From contig NZ_AP022583.1 of assembly GCF_010731635.1 (NCBI RefSeq), positions 2,418,001-2,482,000 of the forward strand: a DNA stretch of 64,000 nt, in the 5' to 3' direction. The notes beneath the pieces are model-generated. The model was not told the origin of the DNA, did not search any database, and worked only from the letters and a program-made list of their open reading frames with translations. This DNA comes from Mycobacterium noviomagense (GTDB taxonomy: Bacteria; Actinomycetota; Actinomycetes; Mycobacteriales; Mycobacteriaceae). Position numbers and translations under genes: made by a program. Positions within the stretch are counted from its first letter, which is position 1. Each line of letters begins with the position of its first letter. Below, one piece after another: positions 36,071-45,112 of the stretch.

Positions 36071-37006
36071 GTGACCGGATCACCAGTGCCCACAGGACGA
36101 ACAGTGACCAAGACATCCAGTGACACGCAGACTTTGACCCCGCCGTTCGAGGACGTGCAGGCGCATTACGACCTGTCGGACGAGTTCTTCCGGCTATTCC
36201 AGGACCCGACTCAGACGTACAGCTGCGCCTACTTCGAGCGTGACGACATGACGCTGGAGGAGGCGCAGATCGCCAAAATCGACCTGGCGCTGGACAAGCT
36301 GGGCCTCGAGCCCGGAATGACGTTGCTGGACATCGGTTGCGGCTGGGGCTCGACGATGCGACGGGCGATCGAAAAATACGACGTCAACGTCATTGGTTTG
36401 ACGCTGTCCAAAAACCAGCGGGCCCACGTGGCGCGGATGTTCGACCAAATGGACAGCCCGCGCAGCAGGCGGGTCCTGCTGCAAGGTTGGGAGCAGTTCG
36501 ACGAGCCGGTGGACAGGATCGTCAGCATCGAGGCGTTCGAGGCGTTCGGAAAAGCCCGCTGGGCACCATTCTTCGAGACGGCCTACCGGGTTATGCCCGA
36601 CGACGGCCGAATGGTGTTGGAGACGATATTTACTCACCCGCCCAGCTACTGGGGTCCGAAGGGCATCAAAATTACGATGGCCGACCTGCGGTTTTGGCAG
36701 TTCATTGCGCGAGAGATATTTCCGGGCGGCGCAGTGCCAGCGGCGGAAGACGTCGTCGAATACTCCCAGAAGGCCGGCTTTTCAACCGAGGAAACCCAGC
36801 TGATGAATCCGCATTACGTACGGACCCTGGATATGTGGGCTGAGAATCTGAAAGCCCACAAGACCGAAGCCATTGCCATCCAGTCCGAAGAGGTCTACGA
36901 GCGATACATGCGCTATTTGACCGGATGCGCTGACAATTTCCGCCGCGGCATCACGGAGGTCGGGCAGTTCACCCTCGTCAAGGGCCCGGACCAAGCCGTC
37001 CGCTGA
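36071..37006 (+). CDS. Mycolic acid methyltransferase, UmaA-like, 311 aa
   Basis: A member of the cyclopropane/mycolate methyltransferase family. It has [20 protein letters not shown], motif [16 protein letters not shown] and SIEAFEAFGKARW, in place of the usual EHFG. The change EHFG to EAFG removes the conserved His and is shared with UmaA (GAFEAFK). Together with its place on the plus strand before pcaA (Rv0469 position) this suggests the umaA counterpart. Catalytic consequences of that His loss are not settled. The start is a GTG at 36071; a GTG at 36104 is possible. The N-terminus before the conserved [10 protein letters not shown] is variable. Confidence 0.75.
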   Translation: MTGSPVPTGRTVTKTSSDTQTLTPPFEDVQAHYDLSDEFFRLFQDPTQTYSCAYFERDDMTLEEAQIAKIDLALDKLGLEPGMTLLDIGCGWGSTMRRAIEKYDVNVIGLTLSKNQRAHVARMFDQMDSPRSRRVLLQGWEQFDEPVDRIVSIEAFEAFGKARWAPFFETAYRVMPDDGRMVLETIFTHPPSYWGPKGIKITMADLRFWQFIAREIFPGGAVPAAEDVVEYSQKAGFSTEETQLMNPHYVRTLDMWAENLKAHKTEAIAIQSEEVYERYMRYLTGCADNFRRGITEVGQFTLVKGPDQAVR

Positions 37007-37052
37007 CCCACTGATACGCCCGGCGATTGGCGCTGATGTCTTTGGGTCCGGA

Positions 37053-37916
37053 CTACTTCTCCAGCGTGAACTGGTCGACGTCGGTGTACCCGTCGTGGAA
37101 CAGTTGCGCGCAGCCGGTCAGGTACTTCATATAGCGGTCGTAGACCTCTTGGGATTGCAGAGCAATCGCTTGGTCCCTATTGGCCTCCAGCGCAGCCGCC
37201 CACATGTCCAGGGTCCGCGCATAGTGCGGCTGCAGCGACTGGATCCGGGTGACGGTGAAGCCGGCCTTGCGGGCGTGCTCCTCGACGATCGGGATCGATG
37301 GCAGCCATCCGCCGGGGAAAATCTCCTCGAGGATGAACTTGGCGAACTCGACGATTTCGCGGGTCAGCCCCAAGCCCATCTTTCTGGCCTCGGACAACGG
37401 GGGCCGGGTAATGGTGTGCAGCAGCATCACGCCGTCTGCCGGCAATGCGTCGTAGGCCATCCGGAAGAAGCGGGGGTAGCGCGGGTGGCCGAAATGCTCG
37501 AACGCACCGATCGACACGATCCGGTCGACGGGATCGTGGAACTTCTCCCACCCATCCACCAACACCCGGCGGGAGCGCGGGGTATCCATCTCATCGAACA
37601 TCGCCTGCACGTGGGCGGCCTGGTTCTCCGACAACGTCAGCCCGAGGACGTGGACGTCGTATTTCTCGATGGCCCGTCGCATGGTGGCGCCCCAGCCGCA
37701 GCCGATGTCGAGCAGCGTCATCCCGGGCTCTAAACGCAACTTGCCCAGCGCCAGATCGATCTTGGCGAGCTGGGCCTCCTCCAGCGTCATGTCGTCACGC
37801 TCGAAGTACGCACAGCTGTACGTCTGCGTGCGGTCGAGGAACAGGCGAAAGAAATCGTCGGATAGGTCGTAGTGAGCCTGCACGTCCTCGAAGAACGGGG
37901 TCAGCGGCACGGACAT
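37053..37916 (-). CDS. pcaA: Mycolic acid cyclopropane synthase PcaA, 287 aa
   Basis: Forms the proximal cis-cyclopropane of alpha-mycolates using SAM. The protein starts [20 protein letters not shown], has motif [16 protein letters not shown] and [14 protein letters not shown], and ends [10 protein letters not shown]. The start, length (287) and end all match PcaA of M. tuberculosis, and the location matches Rv0470c. The ATG at 37916 is preferred over upstream in-frame codons because it reproduces the family N-terminus. It converges on the UmaA-like gene, with 46 bp between the stops. Confidence 0.93.
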   Translation of the reverse strand: MSVPLTPFFEDVQAHYDLSDDFFRLFLDRTQTYSCAYFERDDMTLEEAQLAKIDLALGKLRLEPGMTLLDIGCGWGATMRRAIEKYDVHVLGLTLSENQAAHVQAMFDEMDTPRSRRVLVDGWEKFHDPVDRIVSIGAFEHFGHPRYPRFFRMAYDALPADGVMLLHTITRPPLSEARKMGLGLTREIVEFAKFILEEIFPGGWLPSIPIVEEHARKAGFTVTRIQSLQPHYARTLDMWAAALEANRDQAIALQSQEVYDRYMKYLTGCAQLFHDGYTDVDQFTLEK

Positions 37917-38046
37917 GAGCGGTGGGAGCCTTTCTGCCGACAGCGTCATGACGGCTCGATGCCTTCGTTGCATGCTAGATAAATTGCGGGTCGCCTCTCG
38001 TCGCCGACACGGCCCGGGTGTGAAGGCAACAATCCCGTAGCGGTCA

Positions 38047-39057
38047 TTAGACCGCGCTCAGCATAGCGCCCACGGCCAGGCCAAGCACCAATAAGGCGCC
38101 CGCCAGGCGGACGTGCACCCAGGCCAGCGCGGCGTACCACAGCGGCCAGACGGGGTAGTTCGCGGGCGGCTGGTCAGGTGGCGGCTGGCGAAAATACGGC
38201 CAGACCTTCAGCATTCGTGGCAGCGCCAGAACAACGGTCAACGCCGGCCACGGCATTGCGCGGACCGCCACCGCCACCGCGACCAGCACATAGAAACCGA
38301 CCATCATGGCCAGCGTCACAACGCGTGCGCGCGCTGCGCCGAGCACGACCGGCAGCGTATGGATCCCGAGCGGCCGATCGTACGGGATTTTGTCGATGTG
38401 CTTGCCCATCAACACCGTCGTGCACAGCAGCCCGTAAGGCAGCGAAGCCAGCAGCACGTTCCAGCCGACCGTGCCCACCGCCGAGTAGTACGTGCCGCAC
38501 ACCATCAACGGCCCCCAGACGACGAAGACGTCCGGCTCGCCCAGCCCGCGCTTCTTGAGCCGCAGCGGCGGCGCGGTGTACGCGACGCTCAGCATGAACC
38601 CGCTCAGCGCGAACGCAAGTACCGGCCAGCCGCGGGCCAAGCTCAGCACCACCAGGATCACCAGGTCCGCCAGGTTGACGACAGCGATCGCCAGCAGCAG
38701 GGTCCGGCGGCTGACCAGCCCCGAGAGCACCGGGTGCGGCGCGTAGAGCGCCCGCGGGTAGCTCTCGCTGTCGGTGCCGACCTGGGTGTCGTAAAGGTCG
38801 TTCATCAGGTTGTTGGCTATGTGCGCCAACGTGATTCCCACGATGGCCAGTACCAGCCAGCGCCAGTCCAACCCGGGCTTGCCGACGGCCAGCAACGCAG
38901 CGACCAGACCGGCAACCACGGTCATGGGCAGCACCGCCGCCCGGGTGACGACGATCCAGCGGGTGATCGTGTCAACCGGTCCGTCCGGGGGCGGGTTGGT
39001 GGTGCGCAGCGCGTAGGCCCACGACTTCAGTCGCGAACGGGCCGTCAGCTCAGGCAT
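38047..39057 (-). CDS. UbiA-family prenyltransferase (MenA-like), 336 aa
   Basis: An integral membrane protein with eight or nine predicted helices. It carries the first Asp-rich motif, [15 protein letters not shown], and a second, [14 protein letters not shown], which bind prenyl diphosphate through magnesium. Such enzymes attach a prenyl chain to an aromatic or other acceptor (menaquinone, heme, sugar lipid). The acceptor is unknown; the protein resembles MenA-type members but is not next to menaquinone genes. The ATG overlaps the end of the TetR gene by 8 bp, so the TetR protein probably controls it. No such gene is expected here in M. tuberculosis. Confidence 0.85.
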   Translation of the reverse strand: MPELTARSRLKSWAYALRTTNPPPDGPVDTITRWIVVTRAAVLPMTVVAGLVAALLAVGKPGLDWRWLVLAIVGITLAHIANNLMNDLYDTQVGTDSESYPRALYAPHPVLSGLVSRRTLLLAIAVVNLADLVILVVLSLARGWPVLAFALSGFMLSVAYTAPPLRLKKRGLGEPDVFVVWGPLMVCGTYYSAVGTVGWNVLLASLPYGLLCTTVLMGKHIDKIPYDRPLGIHTLPVVLGAARARVVTLAMMVGFYVLVAVAVAVRAMPWPALTVVLALPRMLKVWPYFRQPPPDQPPANYPVWPLWYAALAWVHVRLAGALLVLGLAVGAMLSAV

Positions 39058-39763
39058 CGAGGTTCTCACGCCGCGGCGGCACGATCGGCGCGGGGTGCGG
39101 TTGGGCGTTGAACTTCTCCAGAGACCCGCCGGCCTCCACAATCCCGCAGAGCGCGCTCCAACTGAGCATGGTGAGGTAGTCGATCAATTCCTCTTTGCTC
39201 ATCCGCGGATCCGAGATCCAGGAGTGGGTGGCCAGCTGCACGCCGCCGACGATCATGTAGGCCCACGGTCCGACCCCGCCGGTGTCCATCCCCACCTCTT
39301 GCATACGGCGGCGCAGCATCACCGAGAGCATGCGGGCGATGATTCGCTCGGAGTCGGCGATCACCTTGTTCTTGCTGGGCGAACTGTTCGCCATCACGAA
39401 CCGATAGGGTTCCGGCTCGGCGGAGACCGTTTCGACGTAGACCCGGATGATCTCGCGGGTCAAATCGAAGCCGTCCATGTTCGCCGACAGCGCTGCGGCC
39501 ATGTTGGGGATCAGCGTTGTCTGCGCGAAGCGCATCAGCACCGCACTCGTCAGATCGTTCTTGTCGACGAAGTAGCGGTACAGCACGGTCTTGGAGACCC
39601 CGATCTCGGCGGCGATCTCGTCCATGCTCAGGAAGCGGCCGTGGCGGCGAATCGCGGTAATGGTGCCGTCGATCAGCTCGTTGCGGCGCTCCACCTTGTG
39701 CCGGTGCCAGCGCCGTTTTCGACCATCAGTTTTGACGGTCCCCGCCGGAGCATGTTGCGCCAC
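39050..39763 (-). CDS. TetR-family regulator (Rv0472c-like), 237 aa
   Basis: N-terminal helix-turn-helix (LSMDEIAAEIGVSKTVLYRYF) after a basic lead (DGRKRRWHRHKVERRNEL), followed by an all-helical ligand domain. It probably represses its own gene and the overlapping prenyltransferase gene in response to a small hydrophobic ligand. Length and position match Rv0472c. It is divergent from the DUF445 gene with 149 bp between; no clear palindrome stands out in that gap. Confidence 0.85.
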   Translation of the reverse strand: MAQHAPAGTVKTDGRKRRWHRHKVERRNELIDGTITAIRRHGRFLSMDEIAAEIGVSKTVLYRYFVDKNDLTSAVLMRFAQTTLIPNMAAALSANMDGFDLTREIIRVYVETVSAEPEPYRFVMANSSPSKNKVIADSERIIARMLSVMLRRRMQEVGMDTGGVGPWAYMIVGGVQLATHSWISDPRMSKEELIDYLTMLSWSALCGIVEAGGSLEKFNAQPHPAPIVPPRRENLDA

Positions 39764-39912
39764 TATCGCCGATTCCCATTCACTAGACGCCTCGATACTA
39801 CGGGTTTCTACGACGGGTTTCCTTCATGTGGCCAAGGGGCGGTTACAGTAACCGGCGCCTTGGCGACGACGCGACTAGGAATCACCGCGGCCGGATAGCG
39901 GATGATGGTCTG

Positions 39913-41274
39913 GTGGCCCCCGAACCGTATCGGCCAGAGCTAGCGGCGGCCCATGCGCAGCCGATGACAAGCCCGGCACGCCGGGCCGGTGTTTCGTTCG
40001 CCGAATCGTTCGTCGGAGCCGATGGCGAGGCCGACGCGCAGCGGCGCCGCGCGCTACGCCGGATGAAGGTCGTGGCGCTGAGTTTCCTGGTCGGCGCCAG
40101 CGTGGTGTTTCTGGGCTGCCGGTGGGCGCAGGCCGGCGGTTCGGCCGCCGCCTGGATCGGCTACGTTCGCGCGGCCGCCGAGGCCGGCATGGTCGGCGCG
40201 ATGGCCGACTGGTTCGCCGTCACCGCGCTGTTCAAGCATCCACTCGGCATTCCGATCCCGCACACCGCGATCATCAAACGCAAAAAAGACCAGCTCGGCG
40301 AGGGCCTCGGGACTTTTGTGCGGGAGAATTTCCTGTCCCCGCCGGTCGTCGAATCGAAGTTGCGGGACGCTCAAATTCCCAGCCGGCTCGGCAAGTGGCT
40401 CTCCCAAGCCGACCACGCGCAGCGGGTGGCCGCCGAGACGGCGACCGTGCTGCGGGTACTGGTGGAGCTGCTGCGCGACGACGACGTCCAGCACGTCATC
40501 GACCGCATGATCATCAAGCGCATCGCCGAACCCCAGTGGGGTCCGCCGGTGGGCCGGGTGCTGGCCACCTTGTTGGCCGAAAACCGCCAGGAAGCGTTGA
40601 TCCAGTTGCTGGCCGACCGGGCCTTCCACTGGTCACTGAACGCCGGCGAAGTCATCCAGCGGGTGGTCGAGCGCGACTCCCCGAGCTGGTCGCCGCGGTT
40701 CATCGACCATCTGGTCGGCGACCGCATCCACCGCGAGCTGATGGACTTCACCGACAAAGTGCGCCGCGACCCCAATCACGAACTGCGCCGCTCGGCGACC
40801 CGGTTTTTGTTCGACTTCGCCGAGGACCTGCAGCACGATCCGGCCACCATTGCCCGCGCCGAGGCCGTCAAGGAACAGCTGATGGCCCGCGACGAGATCA
40901 CCAATGCCGCGGCGACGGCGTGGAAGACGCTGAAAAGGCTGGTGCTCGAGGGTGTCGACGACCCATCCAGCGCACTGCGGAGCCGCATCACCGACACCGT
41001 CATCCGCATCGGTGAATCGCTGCGCGACGACGCCGACCTGCGCGACAAGGTCGACAACTGGATCGTGCGGGCCGCACAACACCTGGTCTCGCAGTACGGG
41101 GTGGAGATCACCACGATCATCACCGACACCATCGAACGCTGGGACGCCGAGGAAGCCAGCCGACGCATCGAGCTGCACGTCGGCCGCGACTTGCAGTTCA
41201 TCCGGATCAACGGCACGGTGGTGGGTGCGTTGGCCGGGCTGTTGATCTACACGGTCGCCCAACTCCTTTTCTGA
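39913..41274 (+). CDS. DUF445 membrane protein (Rv0473-like), 453 aa
   Basis: A YjiN-like DUF445 protein. The first span (KVVALSFLVGASVVFLGC) and the conserved AEAGMVGAMADWFAVTALF, with HPLGIPIPHTAIIKRKKDQL, define the family. A long helical cytoplasmic region and a second span at the very C-terminus (VVGALAGLLIYTVAQLL) follow. The function of the family is unknown. The GTG at 39913 gives a length near that of Rv0473; the ATG at 39964 is an alternative. The gene end lies just before an inverted repeat that serves the next gene. Confidence 0.83.
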   Translation: MAPEPYRPELAAAHAQPMTSPARRAGVSFAESFVGADGEADAQRRRALRRMKVVALSFLVGASVVFLGCRWAQAGGSAAAWIGYVRAAAEAGMVGAMADWFAVTALFKHPLGIPIPHTAIIKRKKDQLGEGLGTFVRENFLSPPVVESKLRDAQIPSRLGKWLSQADHAQRVAAETATVLRVLVELLRDDDVQHVIDRMIIKRIAEPQWGPPVGRVLATLLAENRQEALIQLLADRAFHWSLNAGEVIQRVVERDSPSWSPRFIDHLVGDRIHRELMDFTDKVRRDPNHELRRSATRFLFDFAEDLQHDPATIARAEAVKEQLMARDEITNAAATAWKTLKRLVLEGVDDPSSALRSRITDTVIRIGESLRDDADLRDKVDNWIVRAAQHLVSQYGVEITTIITDTIERWDAEEASRRIELHVGRDLQFIRINGTVVGALAGLLIYTVAQLLF

Positions 41275-41277
41275 GCA

Positions 41278-41306
41278 GTGCTAACAGTGCTTGCAATAGT
41301 TAGCAC
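41278..41306. promoter_or_regulatory. Inverted repeat before XRE gene
   Basis: GTGCTAAC (41278-41285), 13 bases, GTTAGCAC (41299-41306): perfect 8-bp arms 50 bp before the XRE-type regulator. A self-regulatory operator is the natural reading. Confidence 0.6.
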
Positions 41307-41355
41307 TAGGCCGTACGGTGGTGTCGTCGCACCGACCGACTAAGGGAGTTCACCA

Positions 41356-41763
41356 ATGCCGCAGGAGGAGAAGCTTGCCGCAGTGGTGTCCACCGCCGCG
41401 GCCGACATCGGCAGTTTCATCAGGGCGCAGCGTGAGGCGGCGCAAGTATCGGTGCGGCAACTGGCCGAGAAGGCCGGTGTCAGCAACCCGTATCTGTCCC
41501 AGATCGAGCGCGGGTTGCGCAAACCGTCCGCGGATGTGCTGAACCAGATCGCCAAGGCACTGCGGGTCTCCGCCGAGGTTCTCTACGTACGGGCTGGGAT
41601 TCTCGAGCCCAGTGAGACCAGCGAGGTGCGAGACGCCATCATCACCGACACGGCGATCACCGAGCGGCAAAAGCAGGTCCTGCTCGACATCTACACGTCG
41701 TTCGTCCAGCAGAACGAAGCCCAGCAAAACGAAGCCGCACGTGAGGAGCCTGCGCCTGCCTAA
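41356..41763 (+). CDS. XRE-family regulator (Rv0474-like), 135 aa
   Basis: Helix-turn-helix at about residues 20-70 (IRAQREAAQVSVRQLAEKAG, then NPYLSQIERGLRKPS), followed by a helical C-terminus with a QNEAQQNEAAREE acidic tail. It is likely a dimeric repressor. The inverted repeat 50 bp upstream suggests autoregulation, and hbhA lies 83 bp downstream on the same strand, so it may also control the adhesin gene. Its place before hbhA matches Rv0474. Confidence 0.88.
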   Translation: MPQEEKLAAVVSTAAADIGSFIRAQREAAQVSVRQLAEKAGVSNPYLSQIERGLRKPSADVLNQIAKALRVSAEVLYVRAGILEPSETSEVRDAIITDTAITERQKQVLLDIYTSFVQQNEAQQNEAAREEPAPA

Positions 41764-41846
41764 CTCCCGATCAGGCGGTAATTAACCGCATCTAGGAAAA
41801 CCGTTCCGTGAAACGATCCTCCGAACGACCCATGAAAGGAAACAAC

Positions 41847-42467
<621 letters not shown>

Positions 42468-42477
42468 TTCGCTTCGG

Positions 42478-42553
42478 CCGCTGCCCGCTGTGGCAGCGGC
42501 GGGTCAACAACACACTCGACTCCGGGTCGCCTCGCCGAGGCGGCTCGGAGTCG
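42478..42553 (+). terminator. Paired hairpins after hbhA
   Basis: First stem CCGCTGCC/GGCAGCGG (42478-42499, six-base loop). Second hairpin CGACTCCG/CGGAGTCG (42517-42524 with 42546-42553) with further inner pairing CGCCT/AGGCG. They probably end the hbhA transcript. Confidence 0.65.
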
Positions 42554-42586
42554 ACGTCTGTGACACAACCCGCATAGGCTTACGGC

Positions 42587-42859
42587 GTGAGCCTTGTGCA
42601 TACCGTCCTGGTCATCCTGCTGATCGGCGTACTGATGACGACGCTGTACGCGTTTGTGCATGCGGCAATGCAGCGTCCCGACGCCTACACCGCCGCGGAG
42701 AAGCTGACCAAGCCGGTCTGGCTGCTGATCCTGGGCGCTGCCATGCCGCTCGCATGGCTGCTGGGCGTCCTGGGTATGGCGATCGCGGCCTGCGCGTCGG
42801 GGGTCTACCTGGTTGATGTCCGGCCGAAATTGCTTGAAATTCAAGGTAAATCGCACTAG
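42587..42859 (+). CDS. DUF2516 membrane protein (Rv0476-like), 90 aa
   Basis: A small protein with two or three hydrophobic spans: [19 protein letters not shown] and [20 protein letters not shown], continuing into a third around [16 protein letters not shown]. The conserved [13 protein letters not shown] between the spans and the DVRPKL end fit DUF2516, found only in actinobacteria and of unknown role. The GTG start matches the family length. It lies 4 bp before the next gene, so the two and deoC form one transcript. Confidence 0.83.
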   Translation: MSLVHTVLVILLIGVLMTTLYAFVHAAMQRPDAYTAAEKLTKPVWLLILGAAMPLAWLLGVLGMAIAACASGVYLVDVRPKLLEIQGKSH

Positions 42860-42863
42860 CGGC

Positions 42864-43268
42864 ATGCGAGCCGTGATCGCCGTCGCCGCGGCGACAGGCG
42901 TGGCGCTGCTGGGCGCTGCCTCGGCATCGGCCGATTCCAGCACAGGGGTGACGCCGCCGTTCGTGGACCACACCGAATGGGTGCACTGGGGCAACCTGTC
43001 CAGCCTGCGGGTCTACCCGACGCCGTCGGGCCGCGCAGCGGCGATCCGGGAGGCCGACCCCGATGAGGCCTGGAGCGAGGTGCTTGCGCTGGCCCCCGAC
43101 GCCAACAGCGCCAGCATGCACGCGCAGTTCGTCTGCCACTGGCAGTTGGCCGAGCTGGCGCAGCCCGGCAAGGTCAGCTGGAACCTCGAGCCGTGGCGGC
43201 CAGTGGTCGACGACACCACGATGCTCGCGTCCGGCTGCAATCCCGGCGGCCCCGAAGAGCCGCTGTAG
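42864..43268 (+). CDS. Secreted DUF2599 protein (Rv0477-like), 134 aa
   Basis: Signal peptide [20 protein letters not shown] with an ASA cut. The mature domain begins with [20 protein letters not shown] and has two Cys (FVCHWQL and SGCNPGG) that could pair. The DUF2599 core is recognised from the W/H-rich opening and the HAQFVCHWQ segment; the function is unknown. Its stop shares a base with the deoC GTG. Secreted fate is inferred from the signal peptide. Confidence 0.82.
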   Translation: MRAVIAVAAATGVALLGAASASADSSTGVTPPFVDHTEWVHWGNLSSLRVYPTPSGRAAAIREADPDEAWSEVLALAPDANSASMHAQFVCHWQLAELAQPGKVSWNLEPWRPVVDDTTMLASGCNPGGPEEPL

Positions 43269-43939
43269 TGCGGGCTCCGCTCACCCGCAAGGAACTGGCC
43301 GGCCTGGTCGACCACACCCTGCTCAAACCCGAGGCGACTGCGGCCGACGTGGCTGCCGTCGCCGCCGAAGCCGCCGAGCTCGGCGCGTATGCGGTGTGTG
43401 TTTCGCCGTCAATGGTGCCGATCGCGATCGGCGCCGGTGTGCGGGTCGCCGCGGTGGCCGGTTTTCCGTCGGGCAAGCACCTGTCCGCAGTCAAGGCGCA
43501 GGAAGCGGAGTTGGCGGTGGCTGCCGGCGCCAGCGAGGTCGACATGGTCATCGACATCGGCGCCGCACTGGCCGGTGATTTTGCCGCGGTTCGCTCCGAC
43601 GTCGCTGCGGTGCGCGCGGCGGTGCCGGCTGCCGTGCTCAAGGTGATCGTGGAGTCCGCAGCGCTACTGAGGCTGCGCGACGCCGACACGTTAGTGCAGG
43701 TGTGCCGCGCCGCCGCGGAAGCCGGCGCCGATTTAGTCAAGACCTCCACCGGGTTCCATCCCGCGGGCGGCGCGTCGGTGCACGCCGTGGCGCTGATGGC
43801 CGACGCCGTCGGCGGGCGGCTCGGGATCAAGGCCAGCGGCGGCATCCGCACCGCTACTGACGCGCTGGCCATGTTGGAGGCGGGCGCCACCCGGCTGGGG
43901 TTGTCGGGCACCCGCGCGGTGCTCGACGGACTGCGCTGA
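43268..43939 (+). CDS. deoC: Deoxyribose-phosphate aldolase DeoC, 223 aa
   Basis: Class I aldolase cleaving 2-deoxyribose 5-phosphate to acetaldehyde and glyceraldehyde 3-phosphate in deoxynucleoside breakdown. [10 protein letters not shown] opens the barrel, the Schiff-base Lys lies in [10 protein letters not shown], and the proton-relay Lys in [10 protein letters not shown]. The GTG start overlaps the preceding stop by a base. The acetaldehyde it yields could be oxidised by the aldehyde dehydrogenase elsewhere in the window, but no direct link is visible. Confidence 0.95.
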   Translation: MRAPLTRKELAGLVDHTLLKPEATAADVAAVAAEAAELGAYAVCVSPSMVPIAIGAGVRVAAVAGFPSGKHLSAVKAQEAELAVAAGASEVDMVIDIGAALAGDFAAVRSDVAAVRAAVPAAVLKVIVESAALLRLRDADTLVQVCRAAAEAGADLVKTSTGFHPAGGASVHAVALMADAVGGRLGIKASGGIRTATDALAMLEAGATRLGLSGTRAVLDGLR

Positions 43940-43944
43940 AGGTG

Positions 43945-45069
43945 TCAGAGGCTGCCGAAGCAGTCTTGACCGGTCTGCGGCTGCGACGACGACGCCGGGA
44001 TGGTGGCGTTTTGGCTTGAAAACGTCGCCTGCACACCGGAATCGGTGACCTTCACGCTGTCGGCGTGGATGCCTAACGGATAGTTCTGGGTCGCTTTCGA
44101 GGTCAGGTCGTCGAGGTTCTTCTGCACCGTATCGGTCGACATCTTCGAGCCGAGCGCCTTCAATTCGACCACCTGCAGCGACAGCCCGTTGTTGGCGATC
44201 TGCGGCTTGACGGTGGCGCTGTCCAGCAAGCCCTTCAATTGGACGGTGCCGTCGCTGGTGTTGGTGGTGACCTTGCTGGTGACCAGGCTGCCGATCACCG
44301 GGATGGCGTCCTGAATGGAGTCCTTGATCCCGTCCGACGACCAGGTGATGGTGCCGTTGATCGACCCGATCGTGCCCTTGGAGGTCCCGGAGTTCGCCAG
44401 CCGCACATCGCGGATGTCAAGGCTGATCTTCATGCCCTTGGCGCTGCGCACCTGATTGCCCGCCGTCTGTACGGAGATGCGGGTGTAGTGCCCGGTGATG
44501 TACTGCCACAGCACCGGCGGTGCCGCGGCGAACGACACGTTCGCGGAGTCCTGCACCTCGCACTGCACCGCGTTGGTCACCTTGCTGTCGGCGGCGTGCC
44601 GAGTGTAGAGCTCGGCGCCGATGAGCCCGGCCAGGACCAACGCCAGCACGGTGACCAGGGTGAGCATGATGGCCGTGGGGTTGCGGAAGAAGCCGCGGTG
44701 GGTTTTCACGGGCTTGTCTTTCGACTCGGGTTGCATGGACAGCCGCGTTGTGGCCTGGTCGGACCCCTCTGGCCCGGGACCGGGCTGGCGCGGCTGCTGG
44801 GTAGGCGGGCGGCCAGGCTGCTGCTGCGGCGGAGGCGGGGGCGGTCCGGGCTGCTGTGGCCGGGACGACGGCGGCGGTCCGGGTTGACGCGGCGGAGGGC
44901 CGGCCGGGCGGCGCGGCTCCTGCGGACGGCGCGGCTCCTGGGGGCGGCCGGGATATGGAATCCGCTGGGTTGGCGACTGCGACGGCGGAGGCGGGGGTTG
45001 CGGACCAGGGGTGGTCGGGCGCGCCCATTCCGAGGGGTCGCCGCCGGAAGGCCCTTGCGGATTCGTCAC
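43945..45069 (-). CDS. DUF2993 membrane protein (Rv0479c-like), 374 aa
   Basis: A long cytoplasmic tail of about 125 residues is extremely rich in Pro, Gln and Arg (PPPSQSPTQRIPYPG and similar). One membrane span (TAIMLTLVTVLALVLAGLIG) follows, then an extracytoplasmic DUF2993 domain (lipid-binding TULIP-like fold, the LmeA family in mycobacteria). A Cys pair is plausible (QCEVQD early and QDCFGSL at the end). It is the downstream copy of a tandem pair with 45113-46222. Confidence 0.83.
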   Translation of the reverse strand: MTNPQGPSGGDPSEWARPTTPGPQPPPPPSQSPTQRIPYPGRPQEPRRPQEPRRPAGPPPRQPGPPPSSRPQQPGPPPPPPQQQPGRPPTQQPRQPGPGPEGSDQATTRLSMQPESKDKPVKTHRGFFRNPTAIMLTLVTVLALVLAGLIGAELYTRHAADSKVTNAVQCEVQDSANVSFAAAPPVLWQYITGHYTRISVQTAGNQVRSAKGMKISLDIRDVRLANSGTSKGTIGSINGTITWSSDGIKDSIQDAIPVIGSLVTSKVTTNTSDGTVQLKGLLDSATVKPQIANNGLSLQVVELKALGSKMSTDTVQKNLDDLTSKATQNYPLGIHADSVKVTDSGVQATFSSQNATIPASSSQPQTGQDCFGSL

Positions 45070-45112
45070 CAGCGCGATTGTGCCTTATTGAACTGAGCGA
45101 AGTCTATGAGGT

